Assembly (NCBI RefSeq): GCF_017483025.1
Contig: NZ_JAFUMA010000074.1
Coordinates: forward strand, 1-35,805
DNA: 35,805 nt
DNA from: Anaerotignum sp.
GTDB lineage: Bacteria; Bacillota; Clostridia; Lachnospirales; Anaerotignaceae
Reading direction: 5' to 3'
Shown here: in pieces, positions 6,988-15,068 of the stretch
How positions within the stretch are numbered: position 1 is the stretch's first letter
Layout: the number at the start of each line of letters is the position of its first letter
The notes under the pieces: generated by a model
Told to the model about the DNA's origin: nothing
The model's database searches: none
The model's input: the letters and a program-made list of their open reading frames with translations, nothing else
Program-made: the position numbers and the translations under genes

Positions 6988-8358
6988 TTATCTCAGGAAA
7001 ATTTTCAGCAGTGCATCCTGCACTTTATTATAAGGAGCGTATCTGACAGGCAGATCCATCCATGTATGCTTGTTTACGATACTCTTTTCGTGGCTGAAGG
7101 TATCGAAGCTCTTCTTGCCATGGTAGCTGCCCATACCGCTGTTTCCAACGCCGCCAAAGCCCATTCTGCTGGTTGCCAGGTGGATGATGGTATCGTTGAT
7201 ACATCCGCCGCCAAAGGGCACATGCTTCAGGAAACGGTCTGCTACAGCCTTGCTCTGGGTAAACAGATACAGCGCCAGCGGTTTTTCTCTTTCGCGGATA
7301 AAGGCTTCTGCTTCCGCCATGCTGTCCACTGTGATGATGGGGAAGACAGGCCCAAAAATTTCTTCCTGCATGATGGCATCTTCTGGTGTCACATGATCCA
7401 TAATGGTAGGTTCGATCTGCATAGTCTCTTCATTCCAGCCACCGCCAAATACAACCTTTGCAGGGTCGATCAGACTGGTCACTCTGTTAAAATGCTTCTG
7501 GTTGATCATTTTTACGTAATCGGCGTTTTCCGTGGCATTTTCGCCATACATCTTCACGATCCATTTTTTCAGATAGCCCACAAATTCCTCTTTTACGCTG
7601 CGCTCCACCAAAATATAGTCAGGTGCAACACAGGTCTGACCACAGTTCAGCAGTTTCCCGAAAACAATACGCTTTGCCGCCAGGTTCAGCTTTGCAGATT
7701 TATCCACTACACAGGGGCTCTTGCCGCCCAGTTCCAGCGTCACGGGTGTCAGGTGTTTTGCCGCCTTCGCCATCACTTCCTTGCCTACGGTCACGCCGCC
7801 GGTGAAGAAGATGTAATCGAATCTCTGGTCCAGCAATGCCTGATTTTCCGCTCTGCCCCCTTCTACCACCAGAATGTAATCCTCAGGGAAACATTCTCTG
7901 AGGATGGTACGGATGACTGCAGAGGTTGCGGGTGCATATGCAGAAGGCTTCACCACGCAGCAGTTGCCTGTGGCAATTGCCCCGATCAGAGGTTCCATGG
8001 TCAGCATGAAAGGATAGTTCCAGGGAGACATGATGAGAACCACGCCGTAAGGCTCTTTGATGGTATAGCTTGTAGAGGAAAACTGCGCCAGAGGGCTCAG
8101 TTTATATTGCTTTCCTGCCCAGCCATCCATATGCTTCAGCATGTAGGACAGTTCTGCCAGCGTCATGCCGATCTCACACATATAGGCTTCTGTTTTGGAT
8201 TTATTCAAATCTGCTCTCAGAGCTTCATAAATTTCTTCTTCATGGTCGCGAATGGCACGACCCAGGCGTTTAAGCGCTTCTTTTCGAAAGGATAAAGTAA
8301 TTGTTTTTCCGCTTCGAAAGAACTCTCTCTGCTTTTGAATCTTTTCCTGCATCTGCAT
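6988..8358 (-). CDS. Aldehyde dehydrogenase, class 3-like (NAD(P)-dependent)
   Basis: 456 residues, the shorter class 3 (ALDH3) length. Motifs in order: SPWNYPF (near 112), FFTGGVTVGKEV (cofactor binding), LELGGKSP (general base Glu), NCGQTCVAPDY (catalytic Cys) and EEIFGPVFP. It starts MQMQEKIQKQREFFRSGKT, which aligns with the family start, so the ATG at 8358 is right although it lies 89 bases inside the upstream alcohol dehydrogenase frame; GAGGT precedes it. It is the third gene of the MarR-ADH-ALDH operon. It likely oxidises aldehydes to acids, or works with the neighbour in alcohol/aldehyde interconversion; substrate unknown. Confidence 0.93.
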   Translation of the reverse strand: MQMQEKIQKQREFFRSGKTITLSFRKEALKRLGRAIRDHEEEIYEALRADLNKSKTEAYMCEIGMTLAELSYMLKHMDGWAGKQYKLSPLAQFSSTSYTIKEPYGVVLIMSPWNYPFMLTMEPLIGAIATGNCCVVKPSAYAPATSAVIRTILRECFPEDYILVVEGGRAENQALLDQRFDYIFFTGGVTVGKEVMAKAAKHLTPVTLELGGKSPCVVDKSAKLNLAAKRIVFGKLLNCGQTCVAPDYILVERSVKEEFVGYLKKWIVKMYGENATENADYVKMINQKHFNRVTSLIDPAKVVFGGGWNEETMQIEPTIMDHVTPEDAIMQEEIFGPVFPIITVDSMAEAEAFIREREKPLALYLFTQSKAVADRFLKHVPFGGGCINDTIIHLATSRMGFGGVGNSGMGSYHGKKSFDTFSHEKSIVNKHTWMDLPVRYAPYNKVQDALLKIFLR

Positions 8359-9568
8359 TTACCTCGCTTTTCTCCATAACTTTTTCATACATCACTTCCA
8401 GCTCCGCCGCATCCATCAAAACAGGCACGGGATACAGAGGGTTCCCTTCTTCTGCCGCATGTTTTGCCAGCAGGGGAATATCTTCTTTCTGAATTTCCTT
8501 GATGGTCTCAGGAATGTCCATATATTTATTCATATCTTTCACCCACTGGATGAAAATCGCCGCCGCTCTGCGATCACTGGTATGCTTGGGCACCATACCC
8601 ACGCATCTTGCCAGTTTTGCCAGCTTGCCGTAGCAGGCAGGGCCGTATTCATCCAGGAAATGGGGCAGGATGATGGCATTTGCCAGCCCATGGGGCACGC
8701 CATACTGGCCGCCCAGGGAATGGGCCAGGGCATGCACATAGCCTACATAGGAACGGGAAAAAGCGATGCCTGCGCAATAAGCCGCCTGTAGCATATTTTC
8801 TCTCGCTTTTATGTTTTGTCCATCGTCATAAGCCGTTTTCAGGTTTTCGTAGATCAGTCTTGTGGCCTGCTCCGCCGCAAATCTGGTCTCTTTTGTGGTG
8901 CTTCTGCCAATGTATGCTTCCACCGCATGGGTCAGGGCATCCATCCCTGTTGTAGCCGTAATGTTCTTGGGCAGGCCCAGTGTCACATGATAATCCAGCA
9001 CCGCATATCTGGGGATCAGGGAAAAGTCATTGATGGGATATTTATGCTTTGTGCCACTGTCCGTGATAACAGCTGCCAGCGTCGTTTCACTGCCTGTCCC
9101 TGCTGTGGTAGGCACAGCGATCAGCAGAGGCAGCTTTCTGCAGATCCGCAGGATGCCTTTCATTTTATGGACAGGCTGGCGGGGCTTGACCACTCGCGCG
9201 CCTGTTACCTTGGCGCAGTCCATGGCAGAACCGCCGCCAAAAGCAATGATGGCCTTTGCGCCGCTTTTCAGATACAGTGTTCTCGCTTCTTCAATATTAT
9301 CGATGGTGGGATTGGCCACTACTCTGTCATAAACGGCACAGCGAATCCCCGCTTTTTTCAGTCCCCGTTCCAGGCTCTTCGTCAGTCCCAGACCGCGCAC
9401 GCCTTTGTCTGTCACCAGCAGCACTGTTTTTATGTCCTTCGCCTGCAATACCCTGGGAATATCTTTTACGCTTCTTAAAATTTCAGGCTCTCTGTAGGGC
9501 AATACCGGCAGCGCCGCACGGAATGCCCCCTGAAAAGCCCTGCAAAATACTTTTTCCATTCGTTTCAT
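8270..9568 (-). CDS. Iron-containing alcohol dehydrogenase
   Basis: 432 residues from the ATG at 9568, whose ATGA overlaps the MarR stop and which has AAGGA upstream. Family III motifs: AIIAFGGGSAMDCAK (NAD binding), TTAGTGSE, GMDALTHAVEAY, and VHALAHSLGGQYGVPHGLAN with the histidines that bind the metal. It should interconvert an alcohol and aldehyde with NAD(P)H. The fold ends near residue 400. The last 29 residues, charged and unlike the family, are translated from the region that also encodes the start of the aldehyde dehydrogenase in another frame. Substrate unknown. Confidence 0.92.
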   Translation of the reverse strand: MKRMEKVFCRAFQGAFRAALPVLPYREPEILRSVKDIPRVLQAKDIKTVLLVTDKGVRGLGLTKSLERGLKKAGIRCAVYDRVVANPTIDNIEEARTLYLKSGAKAIIAFGGGSAMDCAKVTGARVVKPRQPVHKMKGILRICRKLPLLIAVPTTAGTGSETTLAAVITDSGTKHKYPINDFSLIPRYAVLDYHVTLGLPKNITATTGMDALTHAVEAYIGRSTTKETRFAAEQATRLIYENLKTAYDDGQNIKARENMLQAAYCAGIAFSRSYVGYVHALAHSLGGQYGVPHGLANAIILPHFLDEYGPACYGKLAKLARCVGMVPKHTSDRRAAAIFIQWVKDMNKYMDIPETIKEIQKEDIPLLAKHAAEEGNPLYPVPVLMDAAELEVMYEKVMEKSEVNADAGKDSKAERVLSKRKNNYFILSKRSA

Positions 9569-10038
9569 TTCGTTCCTTCTTCCTTTGCCTGGCGGCAATA
9601 TTTTTCTTCTGCTTTTTTCAGATTTTCGTTGATGCGATGCAGCACACTGTAAAATGCCGCCATTTCTTCATCAGAAAATTCATCGCTAACGTAGCTGTTG
9701 ATTTCCAAAATGATCTCGTTCATTTCTCCAACGATTTCTGCACCCGCTTCTGTCAGATAATATTTCTTTTTATAAGCACTTTCTCCGGCATTCTGCACCA
9801 ATCCACGATTTTCGAGATCCCGCAGCACACGGGAGATCTGCGCACGGTCAATACCTTCTTGTTCTGTCAATTCCTTCTGGGTCAGGCCCTGCGCGCCCAC
9901 CTTGCCCAGTTTGCACAGACAGGTAGTGTGGGTGCTGCCCAGTCCATATTTTTGCATTTTGTTGGTCTTGATGCGCTGAATCGTTTTTCCTGCGGAAGAG
10001 ATCAGCCCATCAAATAATTCAAATCTACTTTCTTTCAT
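9565..10038 (-). CDS. MarR-family transcriptional regulator
   Basis: 157 residues from the ATG at 10038 (GGAGG ten bases upstream; a longer frame to 10095 would run through the promoter). A winged helix is visible: GLTQKELTEQEGIDRAQISR (recognition region), then VLRDLENRGLVQNAGESAYK and KKYYLTEAGAEIVGEMNEI. It is the first gene of the operon with the alcohol and aldehyde dehydrogenases, and its stop overlaps the next start. An inverted repeat covers the -35 box. It is presumably a repressor lifted by a small molecule related to the operon substrate. Confidence 0.92.
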   Translation of the reverse strand: MKESRFELFDGLISSAGKTIQRIKTNKMQKYGLGSTHTTCLCKLGKVGAQGLTQKELTEQEGIDRAQISRVLRDLENRGLVQNAGESAYKKKYYLTEAGAEIVGEMNEIILEINSYVSDEFSDEEMAAFYSVLHRINENLKKAEEKYCRQAKEEGTK

Positions 10039-10063
10039 CTCAATCTCGCCTCCAACAGGTAAA

Positions 10064-10092
10064 ATTATACTCCTCATTTGTTGAGTAAACAA
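10064..10092 (-). promoter_or_regulatory. Promoter and operator of the MarR-ADH-ALDH operon
   Basis: Minus strand TTGTTT (10092-10087), 17-base spacer, TATAAT (10069-10064). The inverted repeat TTGTT-5-AACAA (10078-10092) covers the -35 box, a typical MarR autoregulation site. Operator function is inferred. Confidence 0.75.
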
Positions 10093-10186
10093 CAAAAAAA
10101 TCGAGACAAAAATGCCCCGATTGTCACAAATAAAAATTTAAAAGCAGTTGCTGCCGTGATATGGCTCCTCTCCAAAAGCTGCGCAT

Positions 10187-10221
10187 AAAAAAGCTCAAAG
10201 GAATCATACTTTGAGCTTTTT
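10187..10221 (-). terminator. Intrinsic terminator after cysK
   Basis: Stem GCTCAAAG / CTTTGAGC, extended by A and T runs, with an 8-base loop and T tracts on both strands. A weaker hairpin with a seven-T run follows near 10096-10120. Confidence 0.85.
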
Positions 10222-10245
10222 GTTTCGTTCGTCTGATTTAGCCTG

Positions 10246-11178
10246 TTATTCCGCAAAAAGTGGTGTAGACAAATATCTGTCCCCTGTGTCGGGCAACAGA
10301 GCAACGATAGTCTTACCTGCATTTTCAGGGCGTTTTGCCAGTTCAATCGCTGCCCATGCGGCAGCACCGGCGGAAATACCTACCAGAACACCTTCCTTTT
10401 TGCCGATCAGTTTGCCAATGGCAAAGGCATCCTCATTGGATACAGCAATGATCTCATCATAGATGCCTGTATCCAAAACATCAGGTACAAAGCCTGCGCC
10501 AATGCCCTGGATCTTATGCACCCCTGCAACACCTCTGGAAAGAACAGCAGAATCGGCAGGTTCCACGGCTACGACTTTGACACCAGGCTTCTGCTCTTTC
10601 AGATAAGCACCAACGCCTGTAACAGTGCCGCCTGTGCCGACCCCTGCTACGAAAATATCTACTGCACCATCAGTATCTTCATAAATTTCAGGGCCTGTTG
10701 TTTCCTTATGAGCCTTAGGGTTTGCAGGATTTACAAACTGTCCGGGGATGAAACTGTTGGGAATTTCTTTCGCCAGTTCGTCAGCTTTTGCAATGGCCCC
10801 CTTCATACCTTTTGCACCTTCTGTCAGCACCAGTTCTGCGCCATAGGCTTTCATCAGCTGTCTGCGTTCCACAGACATAGTCTCAGGCATAACAATGATG
10901 ATGCGATAGCCCCTTGCCGCTGCCACAGCCGCCAGACCAATGCCCGTATTGCCGGAAGTAGGTTCAATGATAACAGAACCTTCTTTCAGCTTGCCGGATG
11001 CTTCCGCTTCGTCGATCATCGCTTTTGCGATACGATCTTTTACGGAGCCCGCAGGGTTCAGATATTCCAGTTTTGCCAGGATCTTTGCCTGCAGTCCCAG
11101 TTCTTTTTCAATGTGTGTCAGTTCCAAAAGGGGTGTTTTGCCAATCAGTTGATCTGCGGATGTAAAAATATTTGCCAT
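10246..11178 (-). CDS. cysK: Cysteine synthase A (O-acetylserine sulfhydrylase)
   Basis: 310 residues, full length. It makes cysteine from O-acetylserine and sulfide with PLP. The PLP lysine lies in NPAGSVKDR (near residue 44). The substrate loop is [11 protein letters not shown], and the phosphate-binding glycine loop is [13 protein letters not shown]. The C terminus is [15 protein letters not shown]. The start ATG has GGAGG seven bases upstream. It is monocistronic, behind a leader of about 310 bases with a promoter, a cysteine-codon peptide and an internal terminator (separate entries). Expression probably responds to cysteine supply through that leader. Confidence 0.96.
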   Translation of the reverse strand: MANIFTSADQLIGKTPLLELTHIEKELGLQAKILAKLEYLNPAGSVKDRIAKAMIDEAEASGKLKEGSVIIEPTSGNTGIGLAAVAAARGYRIIIVMPETMSVERRQLMKAYGAELVLTEGAKGMKGAIAKADELAKEIPNSFIPGQFVNPANPKAHKETTGPEIYEDTDGAVDIFVAGVGTGGTVTGVGAYLKEQKPGVKVVAVEPADSAVLSRGVAGVHKIQGIGAGFVPDVLDTGIYDEIIAVSNEDAFAIGKLIGKKEGVLVGISAGAAAWAAIELAKRPENAGKTIVALLPDTGDRYLSTPLFAE

Positions 11179-11277
11179 ATGAATTCCTCCTTCATAATTT
11201 CAAATCTTCTTTTTTATTTTACAGCAGCAAAGCCACTTTGCAAGTCTGCAATGATGTCTTCTTCTTCTTTTGTGCAA

Positions 11278-11307
11278 TAAAAAACCGGGGCTTACAACAG
11301 CTCCCGG
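11278..11307 (-). terminator. Intrinsic terminator inside the cysK leader (attenuator)
   Basis: Minus strand stem CCGGG-(A bulge)-GCT / AGC-CCCGG with a 6-base loop, then TTTTTT. It lies 10 bases after the leader peptide stop and about 100 bases before cysK, so it must be bypassed for cysK expression. Confidence 0.88.
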
Positions 11308-11398
11308 ACAAATGGCTTATAAAATACTTTCATCAAGTATATCTCTGGAGTGCGAAACAGTACATGCTGACGCACCAGCCATATAAAATGCCCAGGAA
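11301..11398 (-). promoter_or_regulatory. Candidate antiterminator of the cysK leader
   Basis: TTCCTGGGCA at 11398-11389 (leader codons 18-21) can pair along all ten positions, three as G-U, with TGTCCGGGAG at 11310-11301, which contains the terminator 5' arm. A nested second helix, ATGGCT (11382-11377) with AGCCAT (11317-11312), is in register with it. A hairpin CTGGTGCG / CGCA-CT-CCAG (11378-11345) lies inside. Paired this way the terminator cannot form. Read by eye, not folded by software. Confidence 0.6.
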
Positions 11399-11451
11399 TA
11401 CATCTTGCAACAACAGTACATGTTTTTCTTTTCCATGCTATGACCTTTCAC
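11317..11451 (-). CDS. Cysteine-rich leader peptide of cysK
   Basis: A 44-residue frame starting GTG at 11451, eight bases after AGGAGG (an ATG nearer the site is followed two codons later by a stop). The peptide reads MKGHSMEKKNMYCCCKMYSW and continues to SHSRDILDESIL. Codons 13-15 (11415-11407) are TGT TGT TGC, three cysteines in a row, with a fourth Cys at position 30. It lies between a good promoter and an intrinsic terminator, just before the cysteine synthase gene. This is the layout of an amino acid attenuation leader peptide: lack of charged tRNA-Cys would stall ribosomes here. A function for the peptide itself is not excluded. Confidence 0.72.
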   Translation of the reverse strand: MKGHSMEKKNMYCCCKMYSWAFYMAGASACTVSHSRDILDESIL

Positions 11452-11495
11452 GACATCCACCTCCTTCTGAAATACTTTTTGAAATCGATGGTAAA

Positions 11496-11524
11496 AGGAT
11501 ACCACTTATTTCATACTAAGTCAA
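11496..11524 (-). promoter_or_regulatory. cysK leader promoter
   Basis: Minus strand TTGACT (11524-11519), 17-base spacer, TATCCT (11501-11496). Transcription would start near 11489, about 40 bases before the leader peptide. Confidence 0.75.
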
Positions 11525-11569
11525 TAGGTAATGTAGATTTTTTCATTTTTTTAAAGAAGAGTCCACAGA

Positions 11570-11606
11570 TAAAAAAATCCTTGCAAACACAAGGTTTGCA
11601 AGGATT
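11570..11606 (-). terminator. Terminator of the rplM-rpsI operon
   Basis: Perfect 12-bp stem ATCCTTGCAAAC / GTTTGCAAGGAT with a 5-base loop. A run of seven T follows it on the minus strand. Confidence 0.95.
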
Positions 11607-11624
11607 TTGAGTTCTTGAAGAAAA

Positions 11625-12017
11625 TTATCTCTTGGAGAACTGAGGAGCTCTTCTCGCTGCTTTGAGACCGGGTTTCTTTCTTTCTTTCATACGAGGGTCT
11701 CTTGTCAGGAAACCTGCTTTTTTCAGGCTGGGTCTGTAGTCGCCATCAGCCTGCAGCAGTGCTCTGGAGATGCCGTGTCTGATAGCGCCTGCCTGGCCTG
11801 TGAAGCCACCGCCGCAAACGTTAACCAGAACGTCAAATTTAGCTGCTGTTTCTGTCAGTTCCAGAGGCTGACGAACGATCAGTTTCAGTGTTTCCAGACC
11901 GAAATATTCGTCGATGTCTCTTTTATTGATTGTGATTTTACCGTTGCCGGGTACCAGGTATACTCTAGCTACGGAAGATTTTCTTCTGCCTGTGCCGTAA
12001 TATCTAGCTGCTGCCAT
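11625..12017 (-). CDS. rpsI: 30S ribosomal protein S9
   Basis: 130 residues, normal length. It opens [19 protein letters not shown] and ends with the basic tail RAPQFSKR that reaches the P-site tRNA. Located in the 30S head. It is the second gene after rplM with an 18-base gap and a strong AGGAGG site, the conserved L13-S9 pair, followed by a strong terminator. Confidence 0.98.
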   Translation of the reverse strand: MAAARYYGTGRRKSSVARVYLVPGNGKITINKRDIDEYFGLETLKLIVRQPLELTETAAKFDVLVNVCGGGFTGQAGAIRHGISRALLQADGDYRPSLKKAGFLTRDPRMKERKKPGLKAARRAPQFSKR

Positions 12018-12035
12018 TATGCTTTCCTCCTTCGA

Positions 12036-12473
12036 TTAGAATTTGAATTCCAGTGTTTCGGGTTTCTGTGCTGCGTGAGGGTGTTCTGCGCCAGCATATA
12101 CATGCAGTTTGCCGAACATCTTTCTGCCCAGAGCGTTTTTAGGAAGCATACCTTTTACAGCATGTTCGATAACTCTTTCGGGGTGTGTTTCCAGCATTTT
12201 GTCCAGTCTTGTTTCTTTCAGACCGCCTGTCCAACCGGAGTGGTGACGATACATTTTCTGTTCCAGTTTTTTGCCTGTAACAGCAACTTTTTCCGCATTC
12301 ACGATGATAACATAGTCGCCCATGTCAACGTTGGGTGCGTACTGAGGTTTGTTTTTACCTCTCAGAATAGATGCAACTTCAGAAGCCAGACGGCCCAGTG
12401 TCACGCCTTCAGCGTCGATCACGTACCACTTTTTAACGATGTCCGCTTCTTTAGCGATGTAAGTAGTTCTCAT
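12036..12473 (-). CDS. rplM: 50S ribosomal protein L13
   Basis: 145 residues. The sequence [18 protein letters not shown] near the start and [20 protein letters not shown] near residue 110 are diagnostic. An early assembly protein of the large subunit. It starts eight bases after AGGAGG. First gene of the L13-S9 operon, with a consensus promoter overlapping the end of truA and a structured leader that probably senses L13. Confidence 0.98.
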   Translation of the reverse strand: MRTTYIAKEADIVKKWYVIDAEGVTLGRLASEVASILRGKNKPQYAPNVDMGDYVIIVNAEKVAVTGKKLEQKMYRHHSGWTGGLKETRLDKMLETHPERVIEHAVKGMLPKNALGRKMFGKLHVYAGAEHPHAAQKPETLEFKF

Positions 12474-12646
12474 GGTTTTTACCTCCTGTCATAATATTTT
12501 GTTTGACCCGTTGACTTCGCCGATACCGCAGGAACGATATGGTCGATCTCCATTATGCCTTGGTTTTCCAATTCATAACTTATTGGGTCCCACCTTGAGA
12601 AACATATATTTAAAGCTGATTTCAGCCTTAAAATCATATCAACAGC
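12474..12646 (-). promoter_or_regulatory. rplM: Structured leader of rplM (L13 leader-like)
   Basis: The 170-base leader folds by eye into a closed junction. GACCC (12589-12585) pairs with GGGTC (12509-12505) and encloses two hairpins: TTATG-AA-TTGG / CCAA-GG-CATAA (12578-12553), and CCATATCG / CGGTATCGG with one bulge (12542-12520). A palindrome TTTAA-GCTGA / TCAGC-TTAAA (12609-12632) precedes them. Firmicutes commonly carry an L13 autoregulatory leader here; I assign it by position and fold, not by matching the published consensus. Confidence 0.6.
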
Positions 12647-12652
12647 CCTTAT

Positions 12653-12681
12653 ATTATAATCTCACTGTCTTCAACTGTCAA
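12653..12681 (-). promoter_or_regulatory. rplM-rpsI promoter
   Basis: Perfect consensus on the minus strand: TTGACA (12681-12676), 17-base spacer, TATAAT (12658-12653). The -35 box lies in the last codons of truA. Confidence 0.92.
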
Positions 12682-13441
12682 TAGATTTTTCATCTAAATT
12701 GTAATAAATTTGCATCAGAGTCAGCCCTTGCGGCTCTGCGGTCTGTCCGGCTTTGGCGCGGTCTTTGCTTTCGATGATGCCTGCCACATTTTCGGGTACG
12801 ATTTTCCCCATACCGACCGCCATCAGCGTACCGGCGATGATGCGCACCATGTTATACAGGAAGCCATCCCCCGTCACAAGCATCTTCACACTTTCTCCCT
12901 GCCGTTCCACATGACAATCGAAAATAGTCCTTACCGTGGTAGAAACCTGTGCTCCTGCGGCGCAAAAGGCCGCAAAATCGTGCGTACCGATGAAGGCTTT
13001 TGCCCCCTCGTTCATTTTTTCAATATCCAAAGGCTTCTGTACATAGGTAGAATACAGCCTTTCCTTGGGATTTTTCACAGGAGCATTCCAGAAACGATAT
13101 TCGTAGGTCTTTTTCACGCAGTCATAGCGGGGATGGAATTCCGCAGGAACCTCTTCCGCCTTTACCACAATAATATCCCCAGGCAAAAAGGAACGAATGG
13201 CTAAAGGGATTTTTTCCACGGGTATAGTGGTCTCCACATCAATGATGGCTCGCTGCCCCAAAGCATGGACGCCTGCATCCGTTCTGCTGGCGCCGATACA
13301 TTCCAGCTCAGGGTTTTTGAACAGCTGCTGCAAAGCTTTTGTCAGCTGACCTTCCACCGTAATCACTTCGGGGTTCTTCTGCTTCTGCCAGCCGGAATAA
13401 TTCGTCCCATCATATGCAATTGTTAGTAAGATACGTTTCAT
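12671..13441 (-). CDS. truA: tRNA pseudouridine(38-40) synthase
   Basis: 256 residues from the ATG at 13441, which follows GGAGGG; the longer frame to 13495 overlaps the upstream gene. It begins KRILLTIAYDGTNYSGWQKQ, has the catalytic Asp in GASRTDAGVHALGQ, and later FLYNMVRIIAGTLMAVGMGK. It modifies uridines 38-40 in tRNA anticodon arms. It lies 13 bases after the DUF554 gene and is probably cotranscribed with it. The rplM promoter begins inside its 3' end. Confidence 0.97.
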   Translation of the reverse strand: MKRILLTIAYDGTNYSGWQKQKNPEVITVEGQLTKALQQLFKNPELECIGASRTDAGVHALGQRAIIDVETTIPVEKIPLAIRSFLPGDIIVVKAEEVPAEFHPRYDCVKKTYEYRFWNAPVKNPKERLYSTYVQKPLDIEKMNEGAKAFIGTHDFAAFCAAGAQVSTTVRTIFDCHVERQGESVKMLVTGDGFLYNMVRIIAGTLMAVGMGKIVPENVAGIIESKDRAKAGQTAEPQGLTLMQIYYNLDEKSIDS

Positions 13442-13454
13442 CGATGTTCCCTCC

Positions 13455-14177
13455 TTATGCCCATGGCGCAAAGGCCCACGCCACCGCAAATACAATAGCA
13501 GGCAGGAAATTTGCCACCTTAACTTTCTTTCCCCAAACCAGATTCAGCCCTACACAGAAGATCATGATAGACCCTACCAGAGACAGATTAGACAGGGCCG
13601 CCTCTGTCATCAAAGGCTCGATCAGACGGGCCAGCAGGGTCACAACGCCCTGAAAAATACCAACGGGAATGGCAGAGAATACACATCCCTTCCCCATGGA
13701 AACGGTCATCACAAATACGATGATCAGGTCGAGGATGGCCTTTGCCGCCAGAATGGAATAATCCCCGTAAATGCCATCTTTGATAGAACCGACCACCGCC
13801 ATAGCCCCGATACATACCGTCAAAGATGCCGTCACAAAGGCATCTACAAAGGCATGATCGCCGCTGCTGCCGGTTTTCTTTTTCAGCCAGACGCCGAATT
13901 TCTCCATCTTTCCTTCAATATCCAACCATTCGCCCACCAGTGCACCTAGTGCCATCGTAATGATCATCATCATGGAGCCGCCGCTGACAAGCGCGCCATC
14001 CTGTATAGAAAGCATCTCCTCCATTGTGCCGGCAACACCAAGAAACAGCACACAGATGCCTACCGACATCATCAGGATATCCTGATATCTCTCTTTTACA
14101 CTGCGCCCCATAAACAACCCCATCAAACCGCCAATGATAATGGCTCCTACATTGATGATAGTTCCCAAACCTATCAT
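13455..14177 (-). CDS. DUF554 membrane protein
   Basis: 240 residues, about seven hydrophobic segments, starting MIGLGTIINVGAIIIGGLMG, with the middle signature AFVDAFVTASLTVCIGAMAVVG seen in DUF554 proteins. Function of the family is unknown; transport is a common guess. AAGGGTGA precedes the ATG. It sits between the ecfT terminator and truA. No promoter fits the 27 bases between terminator and start, so it may depend on readthrough or on a promoter inside ecfT. Confidence 0.88.
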   Translation of the reverse strand: MIGLGTIINVGAIIIGGLMGLFMGRSVKERYQDILMMSVGICVLFLGVAGTMEEMLSIQDGALVSGGSMMMIITMALGALVGEWLDIEGKMEKFGVWLKKKTGSSGDHAFVDAFVTASLTVCIGAMAVVGSIKDGIYGDYSILAAKAILDLIIVFVMTVSMGKGCVFSAIPVGIFQGVVTLLARLIEPLMTEAALSNLSLVGSIMIFCVGLNLVWGKKVKVANFLPAIVFAVAWAFAPWA

Positions 14178-14204
14178 AAATTCACCCTTCTCTTTCGTTT
14201 CTTC

Positions 14205-14237
14205 TAAAAAACACTCCCCTGTTTCAGGAGAGTGTTT
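14205..14237 (-). terminator. Terminator of the ecfA1-ecfA2-ecfT operon
   Basis: Stem AAACACTC / GAGTGTTT, then one C-A mismatch and CCTG / CAGG around TTT. A run of six T follows on the minus strand. Confidence 0.92.
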
Positions 14238-14243
14238 CGTCTC

Positions 14244-15068
14244 TTAGATAATAAAAGGCACAACCTTTGCTGCAAAGCGCAGCCCAATGATAACTACAAC
14301 GTAAACTGCTGCCATCCCCGCCGCACGGTAATCGCTGCTTTTCATTTTCATCACGTTCATTCTGGTTCTGTGCTCATCACCATGGTAGCATCTTGCTTCC
14401 ATCGCCATAGCCAGTTCCTCCGCTCTGCGGAATGCAGAGATAAACAACGGCACCAGAATAGGGATGAGGGCTTTCGCCTTCTGCACCAGATTGCCCGTGT
14501 CGAAATCAGCACCTCTTGCCTGCTGCGCTTTCATGATCTTGTCTGTTTCATCCAGCAGTGTAGGGATGAAACGCAGCGCGATCGTCATCATCATGGCGAT
14601 CTCATGGGCAGGCACACCAATCTTTTTAAAAGGCTTCAGGATGTATTCAATAGCATCCGTCAGCTGAATCGGTGTCGTTGTCAGCGTCAGGATGGAAGAA
14701 CCAACGATCAGCAGTACCAGACGTACGCACATCTTGACCGCCAGAAGCACACCTTCCATGGTGATACTGAAAAAGCCCAGTTCCACCAGCACATGTTCCC
14801 CCTGCGTCATAAACAGGTTGATAAATGCCGTGAACAAAATAATGATCATGATGCTCTTCAAACCCTTTGTCATGAATTTGAAAGGCACCTTGGATTTCCT
14901 GATCACAATAGCCATAGAGGCAATCACGAATACATAACCAATGAATGTATTCACAAAAAACAATGTTACAATAAAAATAAATGTGATCGCCAGTTTCAGC
15001 CTAGCGTCCATTCTGTGAATGGGGGATTCCGCAGGATAATACTGACCGATGGTAATGTCTCTAATCAT
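14244..15068 (-). CDS. ecfT: ECF transporter transmembrane coupling protein EcfT
   Basis: 274 residues. It begins [20 protein letters not shown], and MDARLKLAITFIFIVTLFF continues with several membrane helices. The coupling helices carry the ARG motif QQARGADFDTGN and a second motif EARCYHGDEHRT. It links the two ATPases to interchangeable substrate-binding S components for vitamins or metals. Its ATGA overlaps the end of ecfA2. No S component lies next to it, so this is a group II (shared) module. Confidence 0.96.
   Translation of the reverse strand: MIRDITIGQYYPAESPIHRMDARLKLAITFIFIVTLFFVNTFIGYVFVIASMAIVIRKSKVPFKFMTKGLKSIMIIILFTAFINLFMTQGEHVLVELGFFSITMEGVLLAVKMCVRLVLLIVGSSILTLTTTPIQLTDAIEYILKPFKKIGVPAHEIAMMMTIALRFIPTLLDETDKIMKAQQARGADFDTGNLVQKAKALIPILVPLFISAFRRAEELAMAMEARCYHGDEHRTRMNVMKMKSSDYRAAGMAAVYVVVIIGLRFAAKVVPFII

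Noticed and set aside
10074..10367. 97-codon minus-strand frame past the end of cysK
   Set aside because: Overlaps cysK, its terminator and the MarR promoter; no binding site and no protein-like pattern.
11179..11489. Cys T-box or S-box riboswitch before cysK
   Set aside because: No T-box antiterminator core (TGGNACCGCG) and no SAM-I cores were found; the leader fits peptide attenuation better.
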